The notes beneath the pieces were generated by a model. The model did no database searches, had not been told where the DNA came from, and saw only the letters and a list, made by a program, of their open reading frames with translations. Of a stretch of 38,282 nt of DNA, positions 1 to 10,525 are shown in pieces. Origin of the DNA: Zoogloea sp. (GTDB lineage: Bacteria > Pseudomonadota > Gammaproteobacteria > Burkholderiales > Rhodocyclaceae). Each line of letters opens with the position of its first letter. The first letter of the stretch is position 1. The stretch covers positions 1 to 38,282 of the forward strand of contig JAFLDU010000012.1 in NCBI GenBank assembly GCA_017309145.1. The letters are read 5' to 3'. Position numbers and translations under genes: made by a program.

Positions 1-1261
1 CGGCATCGGCGCCGAGGCTGCGCAGGCGCGCGGCGACCGCCGGATTGCTCACCCGGGGGCTGGCGCGGCGGTTGGCCAGGTGCCGGCGCGCGGTGGCCAG
101 CTCATTCCGAACGCTGTCTTCACCGTCTGTCAGGGCGCGCTTGAGGAGGACCACTTCGTCCAGCTTCTCGGTGGCGAAGGCCAGCCAGTGGCCCAGTTCG
201 CTGTCTATGCCACGGTGCGCGCCGGCCTCCCCGGCCAGGCTGACCGGAACATGCAGCAGCGAGCAGGAGGGGGCCAGCCACAGGGTATCGCGGCGTTCCC
301 GCAGGGGTTTCAGGGTGGCCAGGGCGCGGTCCAGGTCGCCGCGCCAGATGTTGCGGCCGTCGATGATGCCCACCGATAGCTGCTTGTGGGCCGGCAGCCA
401 GTCTGCAACCCGGGCGACTTCGTCGGGCGCTCGCACGGCGTCGATGTGGAGGCCGTCCACCGGCAGCCGGCAGGCCAGTTGCAACTGGTCCGCGAGCGGC
501 GAGAAGTAGGTGGCCAGCATCAGGCGCGCGCCGGCCGATGCGAGGGCGATGTAGGCGGCTTCGAAGGCGGCCCGCCAGGGGCCGGGCAGATCCAGGCCCA
601 GGATCGGCTCGTCCACCTGCACCCAGTCGGCGCCTTCGGCCTTGAGGCGCTGCAGGATCTGTCCATACACCGGCAACAGGTGTTCCAGCAGGTCGAGGCG
701 GTCGAAGGGGTGGCTGCCCTTTTCCTTGCCCAGCCACAGGAAGCTGAGCGGCCCGAGGAGGCTTGCCTTGACCCGATGTCCCAGCGCACGGGCTTCGGCG
801 ACCTCGGCGAAGAGACGCCCCGAGGCAAGCCGGAAGCGGGTGTCCGGCAGAAACTCCGGGACCAGGTAGTGATAGTTGGTGTCGAACCATTTGGTCATCT
901 CGAGGGCCGGGTGTCCGCCGCCCGGTGTGTCCTGCCGCTGAGTGCCAGGCTGGCCTACGCCGCGGGCCAGGATGAAGTGCCGCTCCAGTTCGTCCTCGTG
1001 GCCCGAGAAGCCGAAGCGCGCCGGTTCGCATCCGAGCAACTGGATGTGGCCGGCCACGTGGTCGTAGAAGGCGAAATCACCCACGCTGACGTAGTCCAGG
1101 CCGGCGTCCCGTTGCAGGGCCCAGTGGCGGGTCCGCAGGTCGCAGCCGACGGCTTCGAGGGTTGGTCGGTCGAGTTCGCCCCGCCAGTGCGCTTCGAGGG
1201 CGAACTTGAGCTCGCGTTGGGCGCCGATGCGCGGAAAGCCGAGGATGTGGGTGTGAATCAT
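1..1261 (-). CDS. metE: 5-methyltetrahydropteroyltriglutamate-homocysteine S-methyltransferase, N-terminal part (cut by window edge)
   Basis: Cobalamin-independent methionine synthase, which transfers the methyl group of 5-methyl-tetrahydrofolate to homocysteine in the cytoplasm. The minus-strand translation starts at an ATG ending at 1261 with the family's typical opening (ILGFPRIGAQRELKFALE) and keeps family-like sequence for 420 codons to the left edge, including the segments VQVDEPILGLDLP and GIIDGRNIW. Full MetE is about 755 residues, so the zinc-binding C-terminal barrel with its His/Cys/Glu/Cys ligands lies outside the window and cannot be checked. It is divergent from metR, with 99 bp between the starts, the usual arrangement for MetR-activated metE. 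No frameshift or stop is seen in the visible part. Confidence 0.95.
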   Translation of the reverse strand, partial: MIHTHILGFPRIGAQRELKFALEAHWRGELDRPTLEAVGCDLRTRHWALQRDAGLDYVSVGDFAFYDHVAGHIQLLGCEPARFGFSGHEDELERHFILARGVGQPGTQRQDTPGGGHPALEMTKWFDTNYHYLVPEFLPDTRFRLASGRLFAEVAEARALGHRVKASLLGPLSFLWLGKEKGSHPFDRLDLLEHLLPVYGQILQRLKAEGADWVQVDEPILGLDLPGPWRAAFEAAYIALASAGARLMLATYFSPLADQLQLACRLPVDGLHIDAVRAPDEVARVADWLPAHKQLSVGIIDGRNIWRGDLDRALATLKPLRERRDTLWLAPSCSLLHVPVSLAGEAGAHRGIDSELGHWLAFATEKLDEVVLLKRALTDGEDSVRNELATARRHLANRRASPRVSNPAVAARLRSLGADA

Positions 1262-1314
1262 GAATGCTCCGCAGAACAGGTCTAAGGGCTTGTCATGATT
1301 GGTGTTGGCTGATT

Positions 1315-1332
1315 ATTATTCAAACGAATAAT
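1315..1332. promoter_or_regulatory. Inverted repeat in the metE-metR intergenic region, candidate MetR operator
   Basis: ATTATTC-AAAC-GAATAAT is a perfect 7-bp inverted repeat with a 4-base spacer, in an AT-rich patch between the divergent metE and metR starts. It contains the T-N11-A spacing typical of LysR-family sites. It does not match the E. coli MetR consensus TGAA-N5-TTCA exactly, so assignment to MetR rests on position and symmetry. Confidence 0.5.
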
Positions 1333-1360
1333 TTTACGAAAAACATTAGCGTCTCTAATA

Positions 1361-2302
1361 ATGGCCACTTCAATCCTCGAATTGCGTCACCTGCGTACGC
1401 TGTCTGCCCTGCGGGCCACCGGTAGCCTTACCCGGGCCGCCGATCTGCTGAGCCTGACCCAGTCGGCCCTGTCCCAGCAGGTGCGGCAACTGGAGGATCG
1501 TTATGGTGGCGCCCTCTTCGAGCGCAAGTCGGCTCCCCTGGTGTTCACCGCCCTGGGCTCACGGTTGCTGCGGCTGGCCGACGAGATCCTGCCCGGGGTG
1601 GACGAGGCCGAGCGGGATCTGGCGCGCCTCGCCTCGGGCCGGGCCGGCAGCCTGCGCATCGTGGTGGAGTGCCATACCTGCTTTGACTGGCTGATGCCGG
1701 CCATGGACAGCTTTCGCAGCCGCTGGCCCGAGGTGGAACTGGACATCGTGTCCGGCTTTCATCCAGACCCGGTGGGGCTGCTCCACCAGGGTCGGGCCGA
1801 TCTGGCCATCGTGGCCGAGCCGGAGGACGACCCGGCCATCGCCTATCACCCGCTGTTCCGTTTCGAGATCGTGGCGCTGCTGGCCCATGGCCACCCCCTG
1901 GCGGCCCGCTCCCATCTGGAGGCTGCGGATTTTGCCGACCAGACGCTGATCACCTATCCAGTGCCTGACGAGATGCTCGATGTGGTGCGCTGCGTCCTGG
2001 CGCCGGCCGGGGTCCGACCGGTCCGTCGCACCACCGAGCTGACCGTGGCCATGCTGCAGTTGGTGGCGAGCGGCCGTGGCCTTGCGGCGCTGCCCTTGTG
2101 GGCGGTGCAGGGCTATCTGGAGCGCAAGTACGTGCTGGCGCGCCGGATCGGCGAGTCGGGTCTGACCGGTCGCCTGCATGCCGCCACCCTGGCCAGCGCG
2201 GCCGGGCGGCCCTACATGGTCGATTTCGTCAGCGTGATGCGGGAACGCTGTCTTGCCGAGCTGACCGGCATCGAGCTGATCCGTGGGGATACGACATCCT
2301 GA
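1361..2302 (+). CDS. metR: LysR-family activator of methionine biosynthesis, MetR
   Basis: Transcription factor expected to activate metE in response to homocysteine. The 313-residue product has a LysR winged helix-turn-helix at about residues 8-66 (LTRAADLLSLTQSALSQQV) and a periplasmic-binding-protein-like effector domain at about 92-300. The segment ECHTCFDWLMP at the start of the effector domain and GFHPDPVGLL are hallmarks of MetR among LysR proteins. The length matches E. coli MetR (about 317). It is divergent from metE across an inverted-repeat candidate operator, so negative autoregulation is likely as in enteric bacteria. It converges on the GntR gene, the two stop codons being 9 bp apart. 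Confidence 0.92.
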   Translation: MATSILELRHLRTLSALRATGSLTRAADLLSLTQSALSQQVRQLEDRYGGALFERKSAPLVFTALGSRLLRLADEILPGVDEAERDLARLASGRAGSLRIVVECHTCFDWLMPAMDSFRSRWPEVELDIVSGFHPDPVGLLHQGRADLAIVAEPEDDPAIAYHPLFRFEIVALLAHGHPLAARSHLEAADFADQTLITYPVPDEMLDVVRCVLAPAGVRPVRRTTELTVAMLQLVASGRGLAALPLWAVQGYLERKYVLARRIGESGLTGRLHAATLASAAGRPYMVDFVSVMRERCLAELTGIELIRGDTTS

Positions 2303-2311
2303 TCCGGGGGC

Positions 2312-2854
2312 TCAGCGCGCCGCAGCCCTGCCATTTCCGGGATGCATGACCTTCTGGGCCACCTGCAGGCGCCGCTGGCTGAAGTACGCCTCCAGAATGC
2401 CACGGGCCTCCGCCGAGGACGGCGTGCCGTGTCCCAGCCGTGAGGCGAGCCGCTGCAGGGCGAGCTGGTCGGTGCCGACAAAGTCCGGCCCCACGGCCAG
2501 ATAGAGCCGGTCACGCAGGCGCTGGATCGTCTCGGTGGCAAAGGGGTTGCTGTCCCGCTCAAGGGCAAAGCGCTCCAGGTGCTCCATGACCGTCAGCAGT
2601 GCGTCCAGCTCCTTCGGGCTGAACTCGGCCACACTGCAGCCGCTCAGGTTGCGATGGATTACCAGGCCATCCCGGGCGAGCACCTTGAGGGCTTCGCGAA
2701 CCGGCGTGCGGCTGACCCCCAGTTCCCGGGCCAGCACGGATTCGTCGAGGGTGCAGCCGGGGGCCAGGTCGTGGCTGAAGATGCGCTCCCGCAGGGAGTC
2801 GGCGATGGCTTCGAAGAGGGCTCGGGGACGGGGTATCGGGGCGGTGGCGTACAT
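2312..2854 (-). CDS. Short GntR-family (FCD-like) transcription regulator at the end of the methylcitrate operon
   Basis: A GntR winged helix occupies about residues 8-75 (LRERIFSHDLAPG, then ESVLARELGVSRTPVREALKV), followed by only about 100 residues that begin like an FCD effector domain. At 180 residues it is shorter than usual FCD regulators (about 220-240), and the usual D-x-x-FH and later His metal-binding positions are not visible. I chose the ATG at 2854, preceded by AGAAGGG; an upstream TTG (2875) overlaps the terminator's T-run. It follows prpB in the same direction, and regulators of this type often control prp operons. Effector unknown. A strong terminator-like hairpin lies just before the gene. 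Confidence 0.8.
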   Translation of the reverse strand: MYATAPIPRPRALFEAIADSLRERIFSHDLAPGCTLDESVLARELGVSRTPVREALKVLARDGLVIHRNLSGCSVAEFSPKELDALLTVMEHLERFALERDSNPFATETIQRLRDRLYLAVGPDFVGTDQLALQRLASRLGHGTPSSAEARGILEAYFSQRRLQVAQKVMHPGNGRAAAR

Positions 2855-2873
2855 GGGATCACCCTTCTTGAAC

Positions 2874-2941
2874 AAAAAAGGCCGGCCGGGCCCTAGTCCT
2901 GGAGAGACTAGCTAGGGAGAGAAGAGAGAAGGCCCGGCGGC
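2874..2941 (-). terminator. Intrinsic terminator between prpB and the GntR gene
   Basis: Read on the minus strand, GCCG+CCGGGCC (2941-2931) pairs with GGCCCGG+CGGC (2892-2886 and 2884-2881), giving 11 base pairs with one bulged C. The loop holds a second hairpin, CTAGTC/GACTAG (2893-2898 and 2906-2911). One base after the stem comes a run of six T (2879-2874). The gntR ATG starts only 19 bases later, so this may act as an attenuator for gntR. Confidence 0.7.
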
Positions 2942-2967
2942 GGAAAACCTGGGGAGCGGCAGGGCCG

Positions 2968-3828
2968 TCAGGCGTAGTGCTGCTCCAGCGCATCCCACTC
3001 CGGCTTGCCCACCAGGCGCTGACGCTCGGCGAAGGGCGTGACCAGGGCCGGATCTTCATCCAGGCGGCGGCTGTCACGCAGGACGCCCAGCGCCTTCTGC
3101 ATGCCGGCCAGGGCACCCTGCAGGGCGGCGTTGGCGTACAGCACGAAGCCGTAGCCGAGCTGGCCCAGCTGATCGGCATCGAAGATCGGTGTGCGGCCGC
3201 CGATGACCATGTTCATCAACTGGGGGCGGGGGAGCTGTTGGGGCAGGGAGCGGATCTCCTCGGCGCGGGTCACCGCCTCGACGAAGAGAATGTCGGCACC
3301 CGCCTCGGCGAACCTCAGGGCGCGCTCCACGGCCGCTTCAAAACCCTGGGTGGCGCAGGCGTCGGTGCGTGCCATGATGAGCAGGTCGCCATCCTGGCGG
3401 GCATCCACGGCGGCCTTGATCTTGTTCACCGCCTCCGCGGTGGGGATCACGTCCTTGCCCGAGAAATGGCCGCAGCGCTTGGGCGCCACCTGGTCCTCGA
3501 ACTGGATGCAGTCGGCGCCGGCGCGTTCCAGGGTGCGCACCGTGTGGCGGACGTTGAGGGCGTTGCCGAAGCCGGTGTCGGCATCGACGATGAGCGGCAG
3601 GCTCACCGCATCGCGGATCCGCGCGGTGTGGTCGGCGATCTCGGCCAGGCCCATGAAGCCCTGGTCGGGCAGGCCGAACCACATGTTGGTGACGCCAGCG
3701 CCGGTGATGTAGAGGGCCTCGAAGCCGAGCTCCTCGATGACCCGGGCGGAGAGGGCGTTGAAGGCGCCCGGGACGAGGATGCCGCGGCGGGCCTCGGCCA
3801 GGGCGCGGAGTGTCTGGCGGGTGGTCAT
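2968..3828 (-). CDS. prpB: Methylisocitrate lyase of the isocitrate lyase/PEP mutase family
   Basis: Expected to cleave 2-methylisocitrate to pyruvate and succinate, the last step of the methylcitrate cycle. The 286-residue product has the superfamily signatures: DADTGFG (Mg-binding Asp), IQFEDQ, the catalytic-Cys motif KRCGH, and ARTDA. The start at 3828 is preceded by AGGAAG; an upstream in-frame start at 3879 has no such support. It lies 47 bp after prpF. Oddity: after KRCGH the sequence is FSGK, where classical PrpB has RPNK, and some loops resemble 2,3-dimethylmalate lyase or oxaloacetate decarboxylase relatives. The operon context argues for PrpB function; a related lyase is the alternative. 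Confidence 0.8.
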   Translation of the reverse strand: MTTRQTLRALAEARRGILVPGAFNALSARVIEELGFEALYITGAGVTNMWFGLPDQGFMGLAEIADHTARIRDAVSLPLIVDADTGFGNALNVRHTVRTLERAGADCIQFEDQVAPKRCGHFSGKDVIPTAEAVNKIKAAVDARQDGDLLIMARTDACATQGFEAAVERALRFAEAGADILFVEAVTRAEEIRSLPQQLPRPQLMNMVIGGRTPIFDADQLGQLGYGFVLYANAALQGALAGMQKALGVLRDSRRLDEDPALVTPFAERQRLVGKPEWDALEQHYA

Positions 3829-3875
3829 GGGGCTTCCTGAAGGCGATGAGGGGGTGGGGAGCAGGGGGATGGAAG

Positions 3876-5087
3876 TCACAGGCCGTCTCCGGGAACGCGT
3901 ACCCAGCCTTCCATCAGCGTGCGGGCGCTGCGGCTCATGAGGGCGCGGGTGACCTGCCAGATGCCCTTGTCGCAGCGGGCCTCGGCGCCGACGCGGAGGG
4001 TGCCGGAGGGGTGGCCGAAGCGCACGCTGCGACGCTCGCCACCGCCGGCTGCCTGGTTCACCAGGGTGCCGGGGATGGCCGCCGCCGCGCCGATGGCCAC
4101 CGCGGCGGTGCCCATCATGGCGTGGTGCAGCTTGCCCATCGACAGGGCACGGACCAGCAGGTCCACCTCGTCAGCGGCCACCTGCCGGCCGTTGGAGGCC
4201 AGGTAGGCGGCAGGGGGGGCGACGAAGGCGATCTTGGGGCTGTGCTGGCGCCGGGCAGCTTCGTCCAGGCGGGCGATCAGGCCCATGCGCAGGGCGCCAT
4301 GGGCGCGGATCGTCTCGAAGCGGGCGAGGGCGGCGGTGTCGCCATTGACGGCGTCCTGCAGCTCGGTACCGGTGTAGCCGAGGGCCGCGGCGTCCAGGAA
4401 GATCACCGGGATGCCGGCGTTGATGAGGGTGGCCTGGAGGCGGCCGACTCCGGGCACCTCCAGTTCGTCGAGCAGATTGCCGGTGGGGAAGAGGGTGCTG
4501 CCGGCGTCTTCGCTGTCGTCGCCGGCGGCGGGGTCGAGGAACTCCAGCGCCACCTCGGCCGCCGGAAAGGCCACGCCGTCCAGCTCGAAGTCGCCCGTCT
4601 CCTGGACCTGGCCGTCGTGCATCGGGACGTGGGCGATGATGCTCCGGGCGATGTTGGCCTGCCAGATGCGGACCGTGCACAGGCCGTCGCGGGGGATCCG
4701 CTCCGGGGCCACCAGCCCCGCGCCGATGGCGAAGGCGCCGACTGCCGCGGACAGGTTGCCGCAGTTGCCGGACCAGTCCACGAAGGGCGTGTCGATCGAA
4801 ACCTGGCCGAACAGGTAGTCCACATCGTGGTCGGGTCGCTCGCTTGCCGCCACGATGACGGCCTTGCTGGTGCTCGAGGTGGCGCCGCCCATGCCGTCGA
4901 TCTGCTTGCCGTAGGGGTCGGGGCTGCCGATCACCCGTAGCAGGAAACGGTCCCGGGCGCTGCCGGGCTGGCGGCAGGCCTCCGGCAGGTCCTGCAGGCG
5001 GAAGAACACCCCCTTGCTGGTGCCACCCCGCATGTAGGTGGCGGGAACGCGGAGCTGGGGGGAAAAAGCGCGTGCGGTGGGGGTCAT
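3876..5087 (-). CDS. prpF: PrpF, 2-methylaconitate isomerase
   Basis: PrpF works with AcnD, converting the trans-2-methylaconitate product into the cis isomer so that methylcitrate can become methylisocitrate. The 403-residue product has the PrpF opening PATYMRGGTSKGVFF, then DPYGKQIDGMGGATSSTSK and DWSGNCGNLSAAVGAFAI, and the diaminopimelate-epimerase-like two-domain layout of the family. The ATG at 5087 is 1 bp after the acnD stop, implying coupling; longer in-frame extensions to 5159 run inside acnD and are rejected. No damage is visible. Confidence 0.93.
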   Translation of the reverse strand: MTPTARAFSPQLRVPATYMRGGTSKGVFFRLQDLPEACRQPGSARDRFLLRVIGSPDPYGKQIDGMGGATSSTSKAVIVAASERPDHDVDYLFGQVSIDTPFVDWSGNCGNLSAAVGAFAIGAGLVAPERIPRDGLCTVRIWQANIARSIIAHVPMHDGQVQETGDFELDGVAFPAAEVALEFLDPAAGDDSEDAGSTLFPTGNLLDELEVPGVGRLQATLINAGIPVIFLDAAALGYTGTELQDAVNGDTAALARFETIRAHGALRMGLIARLDEAARRQHSPKIAFVAPPAAYLASNGRQVAADEVDLLVRALSMGKLHHAMMGTAAVAIGAAAAIPGTLVNQAAGGGERRSVRFGHPSGTLRVGAEARCDKGIWQVTRALMSRSARTLMEGWVRVPGDGL

Positions 5088-5088
5088 G

Positions 5089-7730
<2,642 letters not shown>

Positions 7731-7734
<4 letters not shown>

Positions 7735-8885
7735 TGGCGTTGCTCGATCGGCACGAAGACCCGGTCTTCCGGGCCTACGTAGTGGGCGCTCGGCCGGATG
7801 ATCTTGTTGTCGATGCGCTGCTCGATGATATGGGCGGCCCAGCCCGAGCTGCGGGCGATCACGAAGAGCGGTGTGAACATGGCGGTGGGGATGCCCATCA
7901 TGTGGTAGCTGACCGCACTGAACCAGTCCAGGTTGGGGAACATGTTCTTGGCGTCGCGCATCACCGCTTCCAGGCGTTCGGCGATGTCGAACATGCGGGT
8001 CGAGCCCGCATCGGCGGAGAGGCGCCGGGCCACCGCCTTGATCACCGCATTGCGGGGGTCGGACACGGTATACACCGGGTGGCCGAAGCCGATCACCACC
8101 TCGCCGGCGGCCACCCGTTGGCGGATGTCCGCTTCCGCGTCGTCGGGGGTGTCGTAGCGCTTCTGGATCTCGAAGGCGACCTCATTGGCGCCGCCGTGCC
8201 GGGGGCCGCGCAGGGCGCCGATGGCCCCGGTGATGGCCGAGTAGACGTCCGAGCCGGTGCCGGCAATGACGCGGCCGGCGAAGGTGGAGGCGTTGAACTC
8301 GTGCTCCGCGTAGAGGATCAGCGAGGTGTGCATGGCGCGCTCCCACAGGGCGGGGGGCTTCTCGCCGTGGAGCAGGTGCAGGAAGTGACCGCCGATCGAT
8401 TCGTCGTCGGTCTCCACCTGGATGCGCTGCCCCTTGGTGGACCAGTGGTACCAGTAGAGCAGCATGGAGCCCAGGGACGCCAGCAGACGGTCGGCGATGT
8501 CGCGGGCGCCCGGCAGGTTGTGGTCGTCCTTCTCGGGCAGCACGCAGCCGAGGGCGGAGACGCCGGTCCGCATCACGTCCATCGGGTGGGCGCTGGCGGG
8601 CAGGCGTTCGAGGGCCTCGCGGACGCTGGCGGGCAGGCCGCGCAGGGCTTTCAGGCGGGCCTTGTAGGCGCGCAGTTCGGCGGCACCGGGCAGCTTGCCG
8701 TGCACCAGCAGATGGGCGATCTCCTCGAATTCGCAGGCTTCGGCGAGATCGAGGATGTCGTAGCCGCGGTAATGCAGATCGTTGCCACTGCGCCCCACCG
8801 TGCATAAGGCCGTGGTCCCTGCGGCAACGCCGGAGAGGGCGACGGATTTCTTGGGTTTGAACGGGGTTTCTCGGGTCATCGTCAT
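7731..8885 (-). CDS. prpC: 2-methylcitrate synthase
   Basis: Condenses propionyl-CoA with oxaloacetate, the entry step of propionate oxidation by the methylcitrate cycle. At 384 residues it has the size of PrpC (citrate synthase GltA is about 430). Family landmarks are GLSG-like [10 protein letters not shown] near the N-terminus, [12 protein letters not shown], the catalytic-His segment RHGGANE, and [15 protein letters not shown]. The start at 8885 has AAGGAG 9 bases upstream; a second Met at 8879 is less well spaced. It is first in the operon prpC-acnD-prpF-prpB and is divergent from a ScfR-type regulator across a cluster of TTTGC boxes that probably controls both directions. Confidence 0.95.
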
Positions 8886-8933
8886 GGCGAGGGTCTCCTT
8901 CGGTGGATTCGTACTTGCGTTTGTGGCCTTGGG

Positions 8934-9024
8934 TTCGCAATATACGCACTCAAAATTTTATGTAACCTACTGAATTGGCGATGATTTGCAAATGTTGCGT
9001 CGCAAATTTGCGAATTTTGCGAAT
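8934..9024. promoter_or_regulatory. Cluster of TTTGC-type operator boxes between prpC and the ScfR-type regulator
   Basis: Four elements lie in 91 bp: TTCGCAAT (8934-8941, overlapping a possible minus-strand -10, TATATT at 8944-8939), the perfect palindrome ATTTGCAAAT (8984-8993), the perfect 12-bp palindrome CGCAAATTTGCG (9001-9012), and two directly abutting copies of TTTGCGAAT (9007-9015 and 9016-9024). RamB and mycobacterial PrpR, relatives of the adjacent regulator, bind TTTGCAAA-type sequences. The boxes are therefore probably the regulator's own operators. Confidence 0.75.
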
Positions 9025-9054
9025 GCCGGTTCATGCCCTCGGAGAGGTGCTGCA

Positions 9055-10515
9055 ATGAGAAAGACCTTCATGGGTGTGCGCCTGCGCCGCCTTCGCGAAG
9101 AGCGTGGGCTGACCCAGGTGGCCCTGGCCCAGTTGCTCGGCATCTCGCCCAGCTATCTCAACCAGATCGAGCAGAATCAGCGTCCCCTGACGGTGCAGGT
9201 ATTGCTCAAGCTGAGCGCCGCACTGGGGGTCGATGTGCAGCGCTTCTCCGAGGATGACGAGGCGCGCCTGGTGGCCGATCTGCGCGATGTCTTCGGCTCC
9301 GCAGCAGTGGCGCCGGGGCAGGCGGAGGGTGTGTCCCAGGCCGAGATCCGGGAGCTGGCGGTCAGCATGCCGGCGGTGGCGCGGGTGCTGGTGGGCCTGG
9401 AGCGGCGTTGCCGCGAGGCGGAAGAACGGGCCGCCGCCTTCGCCGCCCGCCTCGGCGAAGACAGGGGCAAGGCCGTGCGCAGCCAGCCCATGCCCTACGA
9501 GGAGGTGCGGGATTTCTTCTATGCCCGCCACAACCACGTGGCGGAACTGGATGATCTGGCCGAGCGCCTGTTCGATGCCTGGCTGCTGCAGCCGGGCGAG
9601 ACCGGCAACGGCCTGGCGAACCGCCTCGAGAGCGTGCATGGCATCCGGGTGGTGCGCGACGAGCGGGCCCTGGGGGAGGGCGATGAAGGCACCCTGCGCC
9701 GCTTCGACCCAGCCGAGCGGGTACTGCGCCTGTCACCCCTGCTGGCGCCGGGGCAGCAGGCCTTTCAGATGGCCACCCAGCTGGCCTTCCTGGAGGCGGA
9801 CGATGCCATCGCGGCGCTGGCGGCCCAGGCGGAGTTCCGCAGCGAGGAGGCGCGCCGCCTGGCACGTATCGGCCTGGCCAACTATTTTGCCGGCGCTCTG
9901 GTGCTGCCCTACCAGCGTTTCCTCGACAGCGCGGAGCGTCTGCGCTACGACATCGATCTGCTGGGCCGGCGGTTCGGCACCGGCTTCGAGACCGTTTCCC
10001 ACCGCCTGTCCACCCTGCAGCGGCCGGGCGCCTGCGGCGTGCCCTTCTTCTTCGTGCGGGTCGATCGGGCCGGCAACATCTCCAAACGCCAGTCCGCCAC
10101 CGATTTTCATTTTTCGCGGGTGGGAGGCACCTGCCCCCTGTGGAACGTGTATGAAGCCTTTGCCCAGCCCGGGCGCATCCTGACCCAGCTGGCGAGCATG
10201 CCCGACGGCCGGACCTACCTGTGGGTGGCGCGTACCGTCTCCCATGGAAGGGGGGGCCATGGCGTGCCGGGCAAGACCTTTGCGGTGGGGCTGGGGTGCG
10301 ACCTGCTGCATGCTCCGCGCCTGACCTATGCCAAGGGGCTCAAGCTCGACGATCCGGCGGCACCCACGCCGATCGGCGCGGGGTGCAAGGTGTGCGAGCG
10401 CGCTGCCTGCCCGCAGCGTGCCTTTCCCTCCGCCGGCAGTCGTCTGGACATCGACGAGAACTGCAGCCGGTTCGAGCCCTACGGTGGGCAGGTCCGGGCC
10501 AGCGGCATGCCCTGA
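9055..10515 (+). CDS. PrpR/RamB-like short-chain fatty acyl-CoA regulator (XRE HTH, ScfR family)
   Basis: Predicted transcription regulator of the divergent methylcitrate operon. The 486-residue product has an XRE helix-turn-helix at about residues 6-62 (LTQVALAQLLGISPSYLNQIEQNQ), a long middle region like the IrrE-type domain of RamB/PrpR, and a C-terminal region with closely spaced cysteines (GCDLL, then GCKVCERAACPQ). Comparable cysteines bind an Fe-S cluster in M. tuberculosis PrpR. I start at the ATG at 9055, preceded by GGAGAGG; the frame extends to a TTG at 8986, but that stretch is the operator cluster. It ends 10 bp from the convergent chemotaxis gene. Sensing of an acyl-CoA or propionate-derived signal is inferred from family and position. 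Confidence 0.87.
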   Translation: MRKTFMGVRLRRLREERGLTQVALAQLLGISPSYLNQIEQNQRPLTVQVLLKLSAALGVDVQRFSEDDEARLVADLRDVFGSAAVAPGQAEGVSQAEIRELAVSMPAVARVLVGLERRCREAEERAAAFAARLGEDRGKAVRSQPMPYEEVRDFFYARHNHVAELDDLAERLFDAWLLQPGETGNGLANRLESVHGIRVVRDERALGEGDEGTLRRFDPAERVLRLSPLLAPGQQAFQMATQLAFLEADDAIAALAAQAEFRSEEARRLARIGLANYFAGALVLPYQRFLDSAERLRYDIDLLGRRFGTGFETVSHRLSTLQRPGACGVPFFFVRVDRAGNISKRQSATDFHFSRVGGTCPLWNVYEAFAQPGRILTQLASMPDGRTYLWVARTVSHGRGGHGVPGKTFAVGLGCDLLHAPRLTYAKGLKLDDPAAPTPIGAGCKVCERAACPQRAFPSAGSRLDIDENCSRFEPYGGQVRASGMP

Positions 10516-10525
10516 GCCGGTCGGT

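Noticed and set aside
1262..1360. SAM or cobalamin riboswitch before metE
   Set aside because: Only 99 bp separate the divergent starts, and no riboswitch core or terminator fold is visible; MetR control explains the layout.
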